Assembly (NCBI RefSeq): GCF_026213295.1 | Contig: NC_079425.1 | Span: forward strand, 28,557,188 to 28,621,187 | Source of the DNA: Gadus chalcogrammus | Taxonomy: Eukaryota; Chordata; Actinopteri; Gadiformes; Gadidae | Direction of reading: 5' to 3' | DNA: 64,000 nucleotides | In this document: one piece after another, positions 27,201-40,854 of the stretch | How positions within the stretch are numbered: the first letter of the stretch is position 1 | Layout: every line of letters begins with the position of its first letter | Notes under the pieces: generated by a model | Databases searched by the model: none | The model's input: only the letters and a program-made list of their open reading frames with translations | What the model was told of the DNA's origin: nothing | Translations under genes and position numbers: made by a program

Positions 27201-30200
27201 AACTTGACGGCGCTCATTAATGGGTAGACACTGCACTCGTGTGGCGATAAGCGGTACTTAATGTATAATGCAACAATGACTATATTTACCATTCCGCCCA
27301 CTTAAAATATAAACTGCAATTCCCACTGGATCAGATGCTTCACGAACCACCTCCAGAAGGGATGCTTGTTTACATGGTGTCTCTTTTAGGGATATTGTTC
27401 CGAATACCCCTATGTATTTGTGACATTTGTTCTGTCAGGCAGACTGCATTGCGCCCTTACCTCTAGGTGGGGTCCTTTTTCCCATTTACTCATCCCACCG
27501 GCTGTCGGTATTGCCGATTTCCGAGGCGGTCGTCATGTAGCCCCCAGGCCAATTGCGTCCATCCGGCAGAATTAGCCTACCGAGTCCGATTATGCTTGAC
27601 ACCCACATTGCTGCTCGCAGCTATATTTATTATTATTATGCTGCCATTGGAGTCAATGGCAGCCCATAGAACCGCTTGGCGAAAAGTTGTGAAATTTGGC
27701 ACACTTGTTCAGGACTGCCCCATTAGCCCATTAAGCCAATCTAAGGTCGCTAGCCCAACAGCTCTAGCGCCACCAACAGGTCAAAGTTGGGCATGCATTC
27801 ATGTTCATAACTTTTGACCTATTCGACCAATTTTCACAAACCAGGTATCATTGGATTCCTTGAACCAAGCCCAGTTCAACAAACCCTATGACGTCATTGC
27901 GCCATGACGTATATGTCCGCCATCTTGGTTTATGTCAAAAACCTTCAAAATGCTACTCCTATCACAAATCTTGTCCAATCATCTCGAAACTTGGCACACA
28001 TGATCTTCTGGCCATCCTTGATGAAAAACATCGAATAGATTTGTCAAATTCAAAACCGTTTGCCCGCTAAAGCCAATCAAATTTGGCGGCGAAGCCGCCA
28101 AACAGGAAGTGAGCCGATTTCTCAGCATCCCTTTGACATATCATAACCAGACTTGGTATATAGACCCATGGCCTCATAAAGGTGACACTGATTTAATTTG
28201 GTGACCTTTGACCTGTAGGGGGCGCTGTTATTAATGTCCATGTGTTTTGACCTCTTTCCCTTCACATGAGTACATTTACAACTTATTTTCAATGTCTGGT
28301 GATACTATCAGACCTCCCCGTATAGCTAGTATATTATAACTTGCACAAATATCCGCGACAGCCAATGATATTCAACCGCGAAGCCGCCAAACTGGAAAAA
28401 CGCCAATATCTCAGTATCCCTTTGACATATCATAACCAAACTTGATACCTAGACCCATAACATCATTATGGGGACACTCAATGAATTTGGTGACCATTGA
28501 CCTCTAGGGGGCGCTATAATTAATGAAGACGTGTTTTAACTCCTCTCTCTTCACATGAGTACATTTCAAACTTATTATCAATGTTTAATGATACTGTCAG
28601 ACCTCCCCATATATCTTGTAAATTATTTTGTTGATATTGTTCCGAATACCCCTATGTATTTGTGACATTTGTTCTGTCAGGCAGACTGCATTGCCCCCTT
28701 ACCTCTAGGTGGGGTCCTTTTCCCATTTACTCATCCCACCGGCTGTCGGTATTGCCGATTTCCGAGGTGGTCGTCATGTAGCCCCCTGGCCGATTGCGTC
28801 CATCCGGCAGAATAAGCCTACCGAGTCCGATTATGCTTGACACCCACATTGCTGCTCGCAGCTATATTTGGGTGTCAAGCAACTATGTTGCGAGACAACC
28901 TATTGTTATTGTACGAATTCTTATTATTGGGTGTCAAGCAACTATGTTGCGAGACAACCTATTGTTATTGTACGAATTCTTATTATTATTATTATTATTA
29001 TGCTGCCATTGGAGTCAATGGCAGCCCATAGAACCGCTTGGCGAAAAGTTGTGAAATTTGGCACACTTGTTCAGGACTGCCCCATTAGCCCATTAAGCCA
29101 ATCTAAGGTCGCTAGCCCAACAGCTCTAGCGCCACCAACAGGTCAAAGTTGGGCATGCATTCATGTTCATAACTTTTGACCTATTCGACCAATTTTCACA
29201 AACCAGGTATCATTGGATTCCTTGAACCAAGCCCAGTTCAAAAAACCCTATGACGTCATTGCGCCATGACGTATATGTCCGCCATCTTGGTTTATGTCAA
29301 AAACCTTCAAAATGCTACTCCTATCACAAATCTTGTCGAATCATCTCGAAACTTGGCACACATGATCTTCTGGCCATCCTTGATGAAAAACATCGAATAG
29401 ATTTGTCAAATTCAAAACCGTTTGCCCGCTAAAGCCAATCAAATTTGGCGGCGAAGCCGCCAAACAGGAAGTGAGCCGATTTCTCAGCATCCCTTTGACA
29501 TATCATAACCAGACTTGGTATATAGACCCATGGCCTCATAAAGGTGACACTGATTTAATTTGGTGACCTTTGACCTGTAGGGGGCGCTGTTATTAATGTC
29601 CATGTGTTTTGACCTCTTTCCCTTCACATGAGTACATTTACAACTTATTTTCAATGTCTGGTGATACTATCAGACCTCCCCGTATAGCTAGTATATTATA
29701 ACTTGCACAAATATCCGCGACAGCCAATGATATTCAACCGCGAAGCCGCCAAACTGGAAAAACGCCAATATCTCAGTATCCCTTGGACAAATCATAACCA
29801 AACTTGATACCTAGACCCATAACATCATTATGGGGACACTCAATGAATTTGGTGACCATTGACCTCTAGGGGGCGCTATAATTAATGAAGACGTGTTTTA
29901 ACTCCTCTCTCTTCACATGAGTACATTTCAAACTTATTATCAATGTTTAATGATACTGTCAGACCTCCCCATATATCTTGTAAATTATTTTGTTGATATT
30001 GTTCCGAATACCCCTATTTATTTGTGACATTTGTTCTGTCAGGCAGACTGCATTGCCCCCTTACCTCTAGGTGGGGTCCTTTTCCCATTTACTCATCCCA
30101 CCGGCTGTCGGTATTGCCGATTTCCGAGGCGGTCGTCATGTAGCCCCCTGGCCGATTGCGTCCATCCGGCAGAATAAGCCTACCGAGTCCGATTATGCTT

Positions 30201-33200
30201 GACACCCACATTGCTGCTCGCAGCTATATTTATTATTATTATGCTGCCATTGGAGTCAATGGCAGCCCATAGAACCGCTTGGCGAAAAGTTGTGAAATTT
30301 GGCACACTTGTTCAGGACTGCCCAATTAGCCCATTAAGCCAATCTAAGGTCGCTAGCCCAACAGCTCTAGCGCCACCAACAGGTCAAAGTTGGGCATGCA
30401 TTCATGTTCATAACTTTTGACCTATTCGACCAATTTTCACAAACCAGGTATCATTGGATTCCTTGAACCAAGCCCAGTTCAACAAACCCTATGACGTCAT
30501 TGCGCCATGACGTATATGTCCGCCATCTTGGTTTATGTCAAAAACCTTCAAAATATTACTCCTATCACAAATCTTGTCCAATCATCTCGAAACTTGGCAC
30601 ACATGATCTTCTGGCCATCCTTGATGAAAAACATCGAATAGATTTGTCAAATTCAAAACCGTTTGCCCGCTAAAGCCAATCAAATTTGGCGGCGAAGCCG
30701 CCAAACAGGAAGTGAGCCGATTTCTCAGCATCCCTTTGACATATCATAACCAGACTTGGTATATAGACCCATGGCCTCATAAAGGTGACACTGATTTAAT
30801 TTGGTGACCTTTGACCTGTAGGGGGCGTTGTTATTAATGTCCATGTGTTTTGACCTCTTTCTCTTCACATGAGTACATTTACAACTTATTTTCAATGTCT
30901 GGTGATACTATCAGACCTCCCCGTATAGCTAGTATATTATAACTTGCACAAATATCCGCGACAGCCAATGATATTCAACCGCGAAGCCGCCAAATTGGAA
31001 AAACGCCAATATCTCAGTATCCCTTGGACAAATCATAACCAAACTTGATACATAGACCCATAACATCATTATGGGGACACTCAATGAATTTGGTGACCAT
31101 TGACCTCTAGGGGGCGCTATAATTAATGAAGACGTGTTTTAACTCCTCTCTCTTCACATGAGTACATTTCAAACTTATTATCAATGTTTAATGATACTGT
31201 CAGACCTCCCCATATATCTTGTAAATTATTTTGTTGATATTGTTCCGAATACCCCTATGTATTTGTGACATTTGTTCTGTCAGGCAGACTGCATTGCCCC
31301 CTTACCTCTAGGTGGGGTCCTTTTCCCATTTACTCATCCCACCGGCTGTCGGTATTGCCGATTTCCGAGGCGGTCGTCATGTAGCCCCCTGGCCGATTGC
31401 GTCCATCCAGCAGAATAAGCCTACCGAGTCCGATTATGCTTGACACCCACATTGCTGCTCGCAGCTATATTTATTATTATTATTATGCTGCCATTGGAGT
31501 CAATGGCAGCCCATAGAACCGCTTGGCGAAAAGTTGTGAAATTTGGCACACTTGTTCAGGACTGCCCCATTAGCCCATTAAGCCAATCTAAGGTCGCTAG
31601 CCCAACAGCTCTAGCGCCACCAACAGGTCAAAGTTGGGCATGCATTCATGTTCATAACTTTTGACCTATTCGACCAATTTTCACAAACCAGGTATCATTG
31701 GATTCCTTGAACCAAGCCCAGTTCAACAAACCCTATGACGTCATTGCGCCATGACGTATATGTCCGCCATCTTGGTTTATGTCAAAAACCTTCAAAATGC
31801 TACTCCTATCACAAATCTTGTCCAATCATCTCGAAACTTGGCAAACATGATCTTCTGGCCATCCTTGATGAAAAACATCGAATAGATTTGTCAAATTCAA
31901 AACCGTTTGCCCGCTAAAGCCAATCAAATTTGGCGGCAAAGCCGCCAAACAGGAAGTGAGCCGATTTCTCAGCATCCCTTTGACATATCATAACCAGACT
32001 TGGTATATAGACCCATGGCCTCATAAAGGTGACACTGATTTAATTTGGTGACCTTTGACCTGTAGGGGGCGCTGTTATTAATGTCCATGTGTTTTGACCT
32101 CTTTCCCTTCACATGAGTACATTTACAACTTATTTTCAATGTCTGGTGATACTATCAGACCTCCCCGTATAGCTAGTATATTATAACTTGCACAAATATC
32201 CGCGACAGCCAATGATATTCAACCGCGAAGCCGCCAAACTGGAAAAACGCCAATATCTCAGTATCCCTTGGACAAATCATAACCAAACTTGATACCTAGA
32301 CCCATAACATCATTATGGGGACACTCAATGAATTTGGTGACCATTGACCTCTAGGGGGCGCTATAATTAATGAAGACGTGTTTTAACTCCTCTCTCTTCA
32401 CATGAGTACATTTCAAACTTATTATCAATGTTTAATGATACTGTCAGACCTCCCCATATATCTTGTAAATTATTTTGTTGATATTGTTCCGAATACCCCT
32501 ATGTATTTGTGACATTTGTTCTGTCAGGCAGACTGCATTGCCCCCTTACCTCTAGGTGGGGTCCTTTTCCCATTTACTCATCCCACCGGCTGTCGGTATT
32601 GCCGATTTCCGAGGCGGTCGTCATGTAGCCCCCTGGCCGATTGCGTCCATCCGGCAGAATAAGCCTACCGAGTCCGATTATGCTTGACACCCACATTGCT
32701 GCTCGCAGCTATATTTATTATTATTATGCTGCCATTGGAGTCAATGGCAGCCCATAGAACCGCTTGGCGAAAAGTTGTGAAATTTGGCACACTTGTTCAG
32801 GACTGCCCCATTAGCCCATTAAGCCAATCTAAGGTCGCTAGCCCAACAGCTCTAGCGCCACCAACAGGTCAAAGTTGGGCATGCATTCATGTTCATAACT
32901 TTTGACCTATTCGACCAATTTTCACAAACCAGGTATCATTGGATTCCTTGAACCAAGCCCAGTTCAACAAACCCTATGACGTCATTGCGCCATGACGTAT
33001 ATGTCCGCCATCTTGGTTTATGTCAAAAACCTTCAAAATGCTACTTCTATCACAAATCTTGTCCAATCATCTCGAAACTTGGTACACATGATCTTCTGGC
33101 CATGCTTGATGAAAAACATCGAATAGATTTGTCAAATTCAAAACCGTTTGCCCGCTAAAGCCAATCAAATTTGGCGGCGAAGCCGCCAAACAGGAAGTGA

Positions 33201-35598
33201 GCCGATTTCTCAGCATCCCTTTGACATATCATAACCAGACTTGGTATATAGACCCATGGCCTCATAAAGGTGACACTGATTTAATTTGGTGACCTTTGAC
33301 CTGTAGGGGGCGCTGTTATTAATGTCCATGTGTTTTGACCTCTTTCTCTTCACATGAGTACATTTACAACTTATTTTCAATGTCTGGTGATACTATCAGA
33401 CCTCCCCGTATAGCTAGTATATTATAACTTGCACAAATATCCGCGACAGCCAATGATATTCAACCGCGAAGCCGCCAAACTGGAAAAACGCCAATATCTC
33501 AGCATCCCTTGGACAAATCATAACCAAACTTGATACATAGACCCATAACATCATTATGGGGACACTCAATGAATTTGGTGACCATTGACCTCTAGGGGGC
33601 GCTATAATTAATGAAGACGTGTTTTAACTCCTCTCTCTTCACATGAGTACATTTCAAACTTATTTTCAATGTTTAATGATACTGTCAGACCTCCCCATAT
33701 ATCTTGTAAATTATTTTGTTGATATTGTTCCGAATACCCCTATGTATTTGTGACATTTGTTCTGTCAGGCAGACTGCATTGCCCCCTTACCTCTAGGTGG
33801 GGTCCTTTTCCCATTTACTCATCCCACCGGCTGTCGGTATTGCCGATTTCCGAGGCGGTCGTCATGTAGCCCCCTGGCCGATTGCGTCCATCCGGCAGAA
33901 TAAGCCTACCGAGTCCGATTATGCTTGACACCCACATTGCTGCTCGCAGCTATATTTATTATTATTATGCTGCCATTGGAGTCAATGGCAGCCCATAGAA
34001 CCGCTTGGCGAAAAGTTGTGAAATTTGGCACACTTGTTCAGGACAGCCCCATTAGCCCATTAAGCCAATCTCAGGTCGCTAGCCCAACAGCTCTAGCGCC
34101 ACCAACAGGTCAAAGTTGGACATGCATTCATGTTCATAACTTTCGACCCATTCGACCAATATTCACAAACCAGGTATCATTTGATTCCTTGAACCAAGCC
34201 CAGTTCAACAAACCCTATGACGTCATTGCGCCATGACGTATATTTCCGCCATCTTGGTTTATGTCAAAAACCATCAAAATGCTACTTCTATCACAAATCT
34301 TGTCCAATCATCTCGAAACTTGGCACACATGATCTTCTGGCCATGCTTGATGAAAAACATCGAATAGATTTGTCAAATTCAAAACTCTTTGCCCGCTTAA
34401 GCCAATCAAATTTGGCGGCGAAGCCGCTAAACAGGAAGTGAGCTGATTTCTCAGCATCCCTTAGAAATATCATAACCAGACTTGGTATACAGACCCATGG
34501 CCTCATAAAGGTGACACTGATTGAATGTGGTGACCTTTGACCTCTAGGTGGCGCTGTTATTAATGTCGAAGTGTTTTGACTCCTCTCTCTTCACATGAGT
34601 ACATTTCAAACTTATTTTCAATGTCTGGTGATACTAACAGACCTCCCCGTGTGGCTAGCATATTATTTATTGCAGAAATATCCGTGACAGCCAATGATAT
34701 TCGACCGCGAAGCCACCAAACCGGAAACACGCCAATATCTCAGCATCCCTTTGACATATCATGACCAAACTTTTTACATAGACCCATAACATCATCATGG
34801 GGACACTCAATGAATTTGGTGACCATTGACCTCTAGGGGGCGCTATAATTAATGAAAACGTGTTTTAACTCCTCTCTTCACATGAGTACATTTCAAACCT
34901 ATTTTTAATGTTTGAGGATACTGCCAGACCTCCTTATATAGCTTTAAAATTATTTCTCATTGCAACATCAGAACTTGGCCGCCATGTTGAAAGTTGTCAA
35001 AATCAGTTGTAAATTTCCACAGGCCACATATTATGTCCAATCTTCATGAAACTTGGCATATATGATCTTCCGACCAAGCTGAACAAATGTATTAAACAGC
35101 TTTCTCAAATTCAAAACCGTTTGGCCGTGACAGTCAATCAAACTTGACGGCGCTCATTAATGGGTAGACACTGCACTCGTGTGTCGCTCATTTATGGGTA
35201 GACACTGCACTCGTGTGGCGACATGCGGAACTTAATGTATAATGCAACAATGACTATATTTACCATTCCGCCCGCTTACGATATAAACTGCAATTCCCAC
35301 TGGATTCGATGCTTCACGAACCACCTCCAGAACGGATGCTTGTTTACATTGTGTCACTTTTAGAGATATTGTTCCGAATACCCCTATGTATTAGTGACAT
35401 TTGTTCTGCCAGGCAGACTGTATTGCGCCCTTACCTCTAGGTGGGGTCCTTTTCCCATTTACTCATCCCACCGGCTGTCGGTATTGCCGATTTCCGAGAC
35501 GGTCGTCATGTAGCCCTATGGCCGATTACGTCCGTCCGGCAGAATTAGCTTACCGAGTCCCATTATGCTTGACACCCACATTGCTGCTCGCAGCTATA
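21283..35598 (-). repeat. Tandem array of ten 1.24-1.73 kb units, right arm
   Basis: Mirror array. Unit start points, read on the minus strand, are 22866, 24284, 25897, 27625, 28866, 30228, 31469, 32713, 33954 and 35598. Spacings outward are 1418, 1613, 1728, 1241, 1362, 1241, 1244, 1241 and 1644. The sequence of long and short units matches the left arm unit by unit, except the 1728-bp unit (1356 on the left). Triple and double ~55-bp subrepeats recur at the same three junctions. Confidence 0.95.
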
Positions 35599-36880
35599 TT
35601 TCTAATTCTAATTCATAAGTGACCGGACTTCTTGCGGAGTGCTAAGAAAGACTTGAATCAGGCAAAAACATCCACTTTCCTTGAAAGTGGTCGAGTTAGG
35701 TGTGCATAAAAGTACAGACGGACCAATTGCAAACCAACGCAACTGCTGATGCCATCTCTGTAAGTTAAAAAGTAGCCGCACCCACCCCAAACCAATCAGA
35801 ATAAGTGTATACATGTCGATTATAGCGGACAAAACCACCTCTTCTATTCGGCATGGAAATCTATTCCGATTAGAGGATTGTATTCCGATTGAGGCGTTAA
35901 TATGATCATTTTCTATTCCGATTGAGCTGCTCAGAGCGGGTGTTTTCGGCGACTGGACGACGCTCAGCAGGCTGCGGTCGCGTCTGATCCCAGAGCATGT
36001 TAACATGTTCATCTTTCTCAACAGAAATCAGTAGACTGGTGCTGAAGTTGTATGTGAGTTACTGGTTATTTTCTCTGAAGCTTTGCTAATAAGCCTGATT
36101 CATTGTTAGGTAGGCCAACAATTACACTCTTTCTCTGCCTTTTTTGATAGTTTTGAGTTACATTTGGCAAAACCTGTCCGAACTAAGTATGATAGATGCT
36201 GCAGGCTCCGTTGTTTTAGAGCACAGTAGCGCATATATATTATGTTTATTTATTTTTTCCACAATTTTTTTTTTTTTTTTTAAACGATTTATGATGGCTA
36301 TATGCTCTGTAAGGTGACCTTGGGTGTCTTGAAAGGCGCCTCTAAATTAAATGTATTATTATTAATATTATTATTATTATTATATCAAGTGTAACCATTG
36401 GACGGATCCGGTTTAACTGCCACAAGAGTTGTTCATCTAAAATAAAGATCTCAATGAGGAAAGCACGCTGTGTTTTTGTATTTTCATTGCATTTTGAATA
36501 TAGCATAGGCCTATAGTTCATTTTAATATAAAAATATTAATGATTAATCGAAAATTGATCGTTAATTCTCCTTACGATCAACTAAGACAATTTAATCGAA
36601 TGCCCATCCCTAATATGTACAAAATAAATCATTCCTTTTTGGATACTGCACCTTAATCAGTTATAAAGGGCGATATGAAATGCAACGTGCTAGAGGTGCC
36701 AAAAAATTATGTTTGGTACTGCCATTTTTTGTCTTGGTTCATGTGTGCAATAAAGATTACATTTCGTGAGAAAAAAACATCATTGCAGGGAATCGTGATA
36801 TCAATCCTAAGCTAAAAAAATCGCGATATACATTTTTCCCCGAAATGTGCAGGCCTATTTCCATACCCCCTACTTTAAAG
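35599..36880. other. Mirror of the 6076-7340 transposon debris
   Basis: Reverse complement of 6076-7340. It includes CAATCGGAATA-type repeats near 35860-35930, a poly-T run near 36265, the GGTGTCTTGAAAGGCGCC tail near 36325, and TTA/ATT microsatellites. No gene is recognised. Confidence 0.5.
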
Positions 36881-38105
36881 TGTAATTCTGGCGTAAATTG
36901 AACCCAGGGTCATTGTTTTGGCATGAAAACCCATCAAATAAGCCCTCCAGATACCTTTTTCATTCGAGTATTCATTTCATTTCAAATCGAGTATGAGAGT
37001 TTGCCCGGCGCAATGTTTGGCGTTTATGTTATTGGCTTGGGGCATTGAGTTTCGCTTCCAAATCGGCATTTTTGAAACCACTAATATTGCTAAAAATAGC
37101 ACCAAACCTCAGCAGTAGCATGACTAGGGTCCCTACACATAAAATGGAGCACCAACAATTTAGTTTGCAAACCCAGAGTTTATTTAAAAAGACGGTTTAA
37201 CAAGCATTACCGGTAGGTCCGTGTTACAGGAAGTACACAGAAGTCGATTGCCGAATGCGCCGGAGTTCAGTTCAAGTTTTGGAATTTATAATTTGTATAA
37301 TTTATATTTCTAAATAATATAGCAAGTGTTGACACGTAAACTAAAGGACTTGCATACGTAGGTTACAGATACAACTTCTGTTAACGTTGTTAACAGAAGA
37401 CGCACTGCACACGTGATTAACGCATAGAGTGAAGCAGCTCAAGCACCGGAGAAGACGACCCATCTACAACTTGAAGTCAAAAGAGAGAGATCGTTCGTGT
37501 TTGTGTTTTCCCCGGCTGCGGAAAAGTTACACCCCAGAAACTTTCCATAGACTGCCATCGCGGTACAATGACCGATCTCTGGTAGCCGAGTGGCTTATTG
37601 TTTTGAATATGGACATTGAGACGCCAATAGAGATGCTGATGCAGAAGGATCACCGTGTCTGCAGTGCTCATTTTGGGGGACTTCATCATTCCTAAAAGAG
37701 ATGCTGACCAAAAGAACCCAAAGAAAGTGTCATTGAAGAAGAATGCTATTCCACGAGTGCAGCACGTCGCTACGGATAGACTTGAGTTAAAGTTGTTTGC
37801 TTATTTGTCGTGTTATATGATATTTCACAATTGGTGTGGAGGAGGAAGAGTCATCCGAACGTTTAACAATTGGGTCATATATTTGTGTAATAACGGTACA
37901 ATAACAAACAATAAAACAAACGTCGCAAGGAGAAGTCCAATGCATTGGCTAAAGCCAGGAGTTTTTATTGCCATTGTAGGGCAGCATTGCCCCCCAATAC
38001 TACTAAAGCATTTAATCTATCGATTGAAGCTCCTCAAGGTGTCCAAAAGAGGGGGGGGTCGTGGCCGTCTAGCTGAGATGGGTGGGATACAAGATCAGAT
38101 ACAAG
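36880..38105 (+). mobile_element. THAP-bearing repeat, inner copy, right arm
   Basis: Starts near TTTAAAGTGTAATTCTGGCG and runs to the 3' edge of the Rex3-like LINE. It is the longest copy, keeping the THAP-like coding segment and a downstream portion ending near CTCAAGGTGTCCAAAAG. It is inverted relative to 40855-41560. Confidence 0.7.
37429..37780 (+). pseudogene. THAP zinc-finger domain remnant, frameshifted
   Basis: The reading contains TPETFHRLPS, AEWL and VCSAHF, followed in the next frame by GDFIIPKR and VSLKKNAIPRV. This matches the pattern of a C2CH THAP DNA-binding domain (conserved W, C-x2-HF, DF, and a closing LK-x-NAIP-like motif). The shift falls in the G run after CATTTT near 37672-37680. 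THAP domains occur in P-element-type transposases and in host genes; because this block is part of a repeat present several times here, I infer a transposon source. No transposase catalytic region is seen. Confidence 0.6.
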
Positions 38106-38150
38106 GTTGTTTCAACTCATCTCATTTTCGTCCGCTTATCCGGGGTCAGG

Positions 38151-38351
38151 TCACGGGGAGAGCAGCTCAAGCAGGGGGCTCCAGACTTCCCTTTCCCGGG
38201 CCACATTGACCAACTCTGACGGGGGGATCCCGAGGCGTTCCCAGGCCAGTGTTGAGATATAATCTCTCCACCTAGTCCTGGGTCTTCCCCGAGGTCTCCT
38301 CCCCACTGGACGTGCCTGAAACACCTCCCAAGGAAGGCGCCCAGTGGGCAT
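38151..38351 (-). pseudogene. Rex3-like C-terminal fragment
   Basis: The 66-codon frame carries the arginine-rich GRRPRGRPRTRWRDYIS block and ends with LLELLSP and a stop, typical of the C-terminus of this LINE group. It is separated from the 821-codon frame by a deletion. Confidence 0.75.
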
Positions 38352-38374
38352 CCTTACCAGATGCCCGAACCACC

Positions 38375-40840
38375 TCAGCTGACGCCAGCCACCCTTCTGA
38401 GAAAACTCATCTCGGCCGCTTGTACCCGCGATCTCGTCCTTTCGGTCATCACCCAGCCCTCATGACCATAGGTGAGGATAGGAACGAAGATCGACCGGTA
38501 GATCGAGAGATTTGCCTTGCGGCTCAGCTCTCTTTTCGTTACAACGGTGCGGTAAAGCGAACGCAATACCGCCCCCGCTGCTCCGATTCTCTGGCCAATC
38601 TCACGCTCCATAGTACCCTCACTCGCGAACAAGACCCGGAGGTACTTGAACTCCTTCACTTGGGCTAAGGACTCATTTCCTACCCGGAGTAAGCAATCCA
38701 TCGGTTTCCTGCTAAGAGTCATGGCCTCAGATTTAGCGGTGCTGATCCTCATCCCAGCCGCTTCACACTCGGCCGCCAGCCGATCCAGTGAGTGCTGAAG
38801 GTCACAGGCCGATGATCCCATGAGGACCACATCATCTGCAAAAAGCAGTGACGAGATCCTCAGACCACCGAACTGCAACCCCTCCCCACCACGACTACGC
38901 CTCGATATCCTGTCCATGTATATCACAAACAGGATTGGTGACAAGGCGCAGCCCTGGCGGAGACCAGCACCCACTGAGAACGAACGGTCCCCCTTTTTGA
39001 ACAGGGGAACCACCACCCCGGTTTGCCACTCCTTTGGCACTGTACCCGACTCCCACGCAATGTTGAATAGGCGTGTCAACCATGACAGCCCCTCAACACC
39101 CAGAGCCTTTAGCATTTCTGGCTGGATCTCATCAAACCCTGGGGCTTTGCCACTGCGGAGATGTTTGACTACCTCAGTGACCTCCACCAGGGAAATTGAC
39201 GACGAAACACCATCAACCTCGAGCTCTGCCTCCAACATAGAGGGCGTGTTATTCGGATTCAGGAGTTCCTCAAAGTGTTCCTTCCAACGTCCGACGACCT
39301 CCTCAGTTGAGGTCAACAGAGTCCCATCCTTACTGTACACAGCTTGGATGGTTCCCCGTTTCCCCCTCCTGAGGTGCCGGATAGTCTTCCAGAAACACTT
39401 TGGTGCCGACCGAAAGTCCTTCTCTATGGCCTCTCCGAACTTCTCCCACACCCGCTGCTTAGCCCCCGCCACGGCAGCAGCTGCAGCCCTTCGGGCCTGT
39501 CGGTACCCTGCAACCGAGTCAGGAGTCCTCCAGGATATCATATCCCGGAAGGCCTCCTTCTTCAATCGGACGGCTTCCCTGACCACCGGTGTCCACCACG
39601 GTGTCCGAGGGTTACCGCCCCTTGAGGAGCCTAAGACCCTGAGGCCACAGCTAGCCACCGCAGCTTCAGCAATGGAGTCTTTGAACACCGCCCACTCCGG
39701 CTCAATGCCCCCAACCTCCACAGGAATGCCAGAAAAACTCAGCCGGAGGTGTGAGTTGAAGATACCTAGGACGGGGGCCTCCTCCAGACGTTCCCAGTTC
39801 ACCCGCACTACTCGTTTGGGCTTACCAGGTCTATCCGGAAATGTCCCCCATTCCCTGATCCAACTCACAACCAGATGGTGGTCGGTTGACAGTTCCGCCC
39901 CTCTCTTTACCCGAGTGTCCAAAACATGCGGCCTCAGATCAGATGACACGATCACAAAATCGATCATTGATCTTCGGCCTAGGGTACTCTGGTACCAGGT
40001 ACACTTATGAGCACCCTTATGTTCGAACATGGTGTTTGTTATGGATAATCCATGACTAGCACAGAAGTCCAATAACAAACGACCGCTCGGGTTTAGATCA
40101 GGGAGGCCGTTCCTCCCCACCACGCCTCTCCAGGTGTCTCCATCGTTGCCCACGTGGGCGTTGAAGTCACCCAGCAGAACTACGGAGTCCCCTACTGGAG
40201 CCCCATACAGGACTCCATTCAGGGTCTCCAAGAAGGCTGAGTACTCTGAGCTGCTGTTTGGTGCATACGCACAAACAACATTCAGAGTTTTCCCCCCTAC
40301 AACCCTTAGGCGCAGGGAGGCGACCCTCTCGTCTACCGGGGTAAACTCCAACACCGCGGAGCTCAGCCGGGGATTTGTGAGTATCCCCACACCCGCCCGG
40401 CGCCTCACGCCCTTGGCAACTCCGGAGAAGAATAGAGTCCAACCCTTATCCAGGAGTACGGTACCAGAGCTGAGACTGTGCGTGGAGGTAAGCCCCACCA
40501 GATCTAACTGATAGCGCTCCACCTCCCTCACAAGCTCCGGTTCCTTTCCCCACAGCGAGGTGACGTTCCACGTCCCCAGAGCCAGCTTCTGCCGCACGGG
40601 TCTGGTCCGTCGAGACCCCTGACCTTCGCTGCCACCCATGTGGCTGCGCACCCGACCCCAACGGGTCTTCCCACAGGTGGTGGGCCCATGAGATGAAAAG
40701 AGGGGGGGTGCCACGTAGTTTGTTCGGGCTGTGCCCGACCGGGCTCCGTGGCAAACCCGGCCACCAGGCGCTCGCCATCGAGCCCTCCGTCTGGGCCTGG
40801 CTCCAGACAGGGGCCCCGGGCTTCCTCCGGGCCGGGTCAC
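38375..40840 (-). CDS. Rex3-like endonuclease-reverse transcriptase ORF, RT core deleted
   Basis: An open frame of 821 codons. Endonuclease motifs are seen in order: [13 protein letters not shown] (about residues 88-100), [11 protein letters not shown] (221-231), [14 protein letters not shown] (291-304) and [10 protein letters not shown] (318-327). Reverse transcriptase motifs are [18 protein letters not shown] (561-578), [16 protein letters not shown] (628-643) and [11 protein letters not shown] (665-675). Between VVPLFKKGD (610-618) and [11 protein letters not shown] (620-630) the segment that should hold RT motif A, with its first catalytic aspartate, is missing in frame. The protein should therefore lack polymerase activity although the frame stays open. 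The C-terminus is cut after RRVAGVS by a second deletion. The start is taken as the first ATG; real RTE starts are uncertain. Confidence 0.85.
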   Translation of the reverse strand: MTRPGGSPGPLSGARPRRRARWRAPGGRVCHGARSGTARTNYVAPPLFSSHGPTTCGKTRWGRVRSHMGGSEGQGSRRTRPVRQKLALGTWNVTSLWGKEPELVREVERYQLDLVGLTSTHSLSSGTVLLDKGWTLFFSGVAKGVRRRAGVGILTNPRLSSAVLEFTPVDERVASLRLRVVGGKTLNVVCAYAPNSSSEYSAFLETLNGVLYGAPVGDSVVLLGDFNAHVGNDGDTWRGVVGRNGLPDLNPSGRLLLDFCASHGLSITNTMFEHKGAHKCTWYQSTLGRRSMIDFVIVSSDLRPHVLDTRVKRGAELSTDHHLVVSWIREWGTFPDRPGKPKRVVRVNWERLEEAPVLGIFNSHLRLSFSGIPVEVGGIEPEWAVFKDSIAEAAVASCGLRVLGSSRGGNPRTPWWTPVVREAVRLKKEAFRDMISWRTPDSVAGYRQARRAAAAAVAGAKQRVWEKFGEAIEKDFRSAPKCFWKTIRHLRRGKRGTIQAVYSKDGTLLTSTEEVVGRWKEHFEELLNPNNTPSMLEAELEVDGVSSSISLVEVTEVVKHLRSGKAPGFDEIQPEMLKALGVEGLSWLTRLFNIAWESGTVPKEWQTGVVVPLFKKGDRSFSVGAGLRQGCALSPILFVIYMDRISRRSRGGEGLQFGGLRISSLLFADDVVLMGSSACDLQHSLDRLAAECEAAGMRISTAKSEAMTLSRKPMDCLLRVGNESLAQVKEFKYLRVLFASEGTMEREIGQRIGAAGAVLRSLYRTVVTKRELSRKANLSIYRSIFVPILTYGHEGWVMTERTRSRVQAAEMSFLRRVAGVS

Positions 40841-40854
40841 ATCTCCTCTTTTAA

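Noticed and set aside
7344..35598. Recurrent 60-146-codon open frames in the tandem units, some with similar predicted peptides in every copy
   Set aside because: They recur only because the DNA repeats. They overlap in several frames, change with AAT-tail length, and show no domain or start context.
37429..38209. THAP segment as a functional host gene
   Set aside because: A frameshift breaks the domain, the block is part of a repeat with several copies in the window, and no continuing exons were found.
38820..40010. 396-codon open frame on the plus strand
   Set aside because: Antisense shadow of the Rex3-like coding frame.
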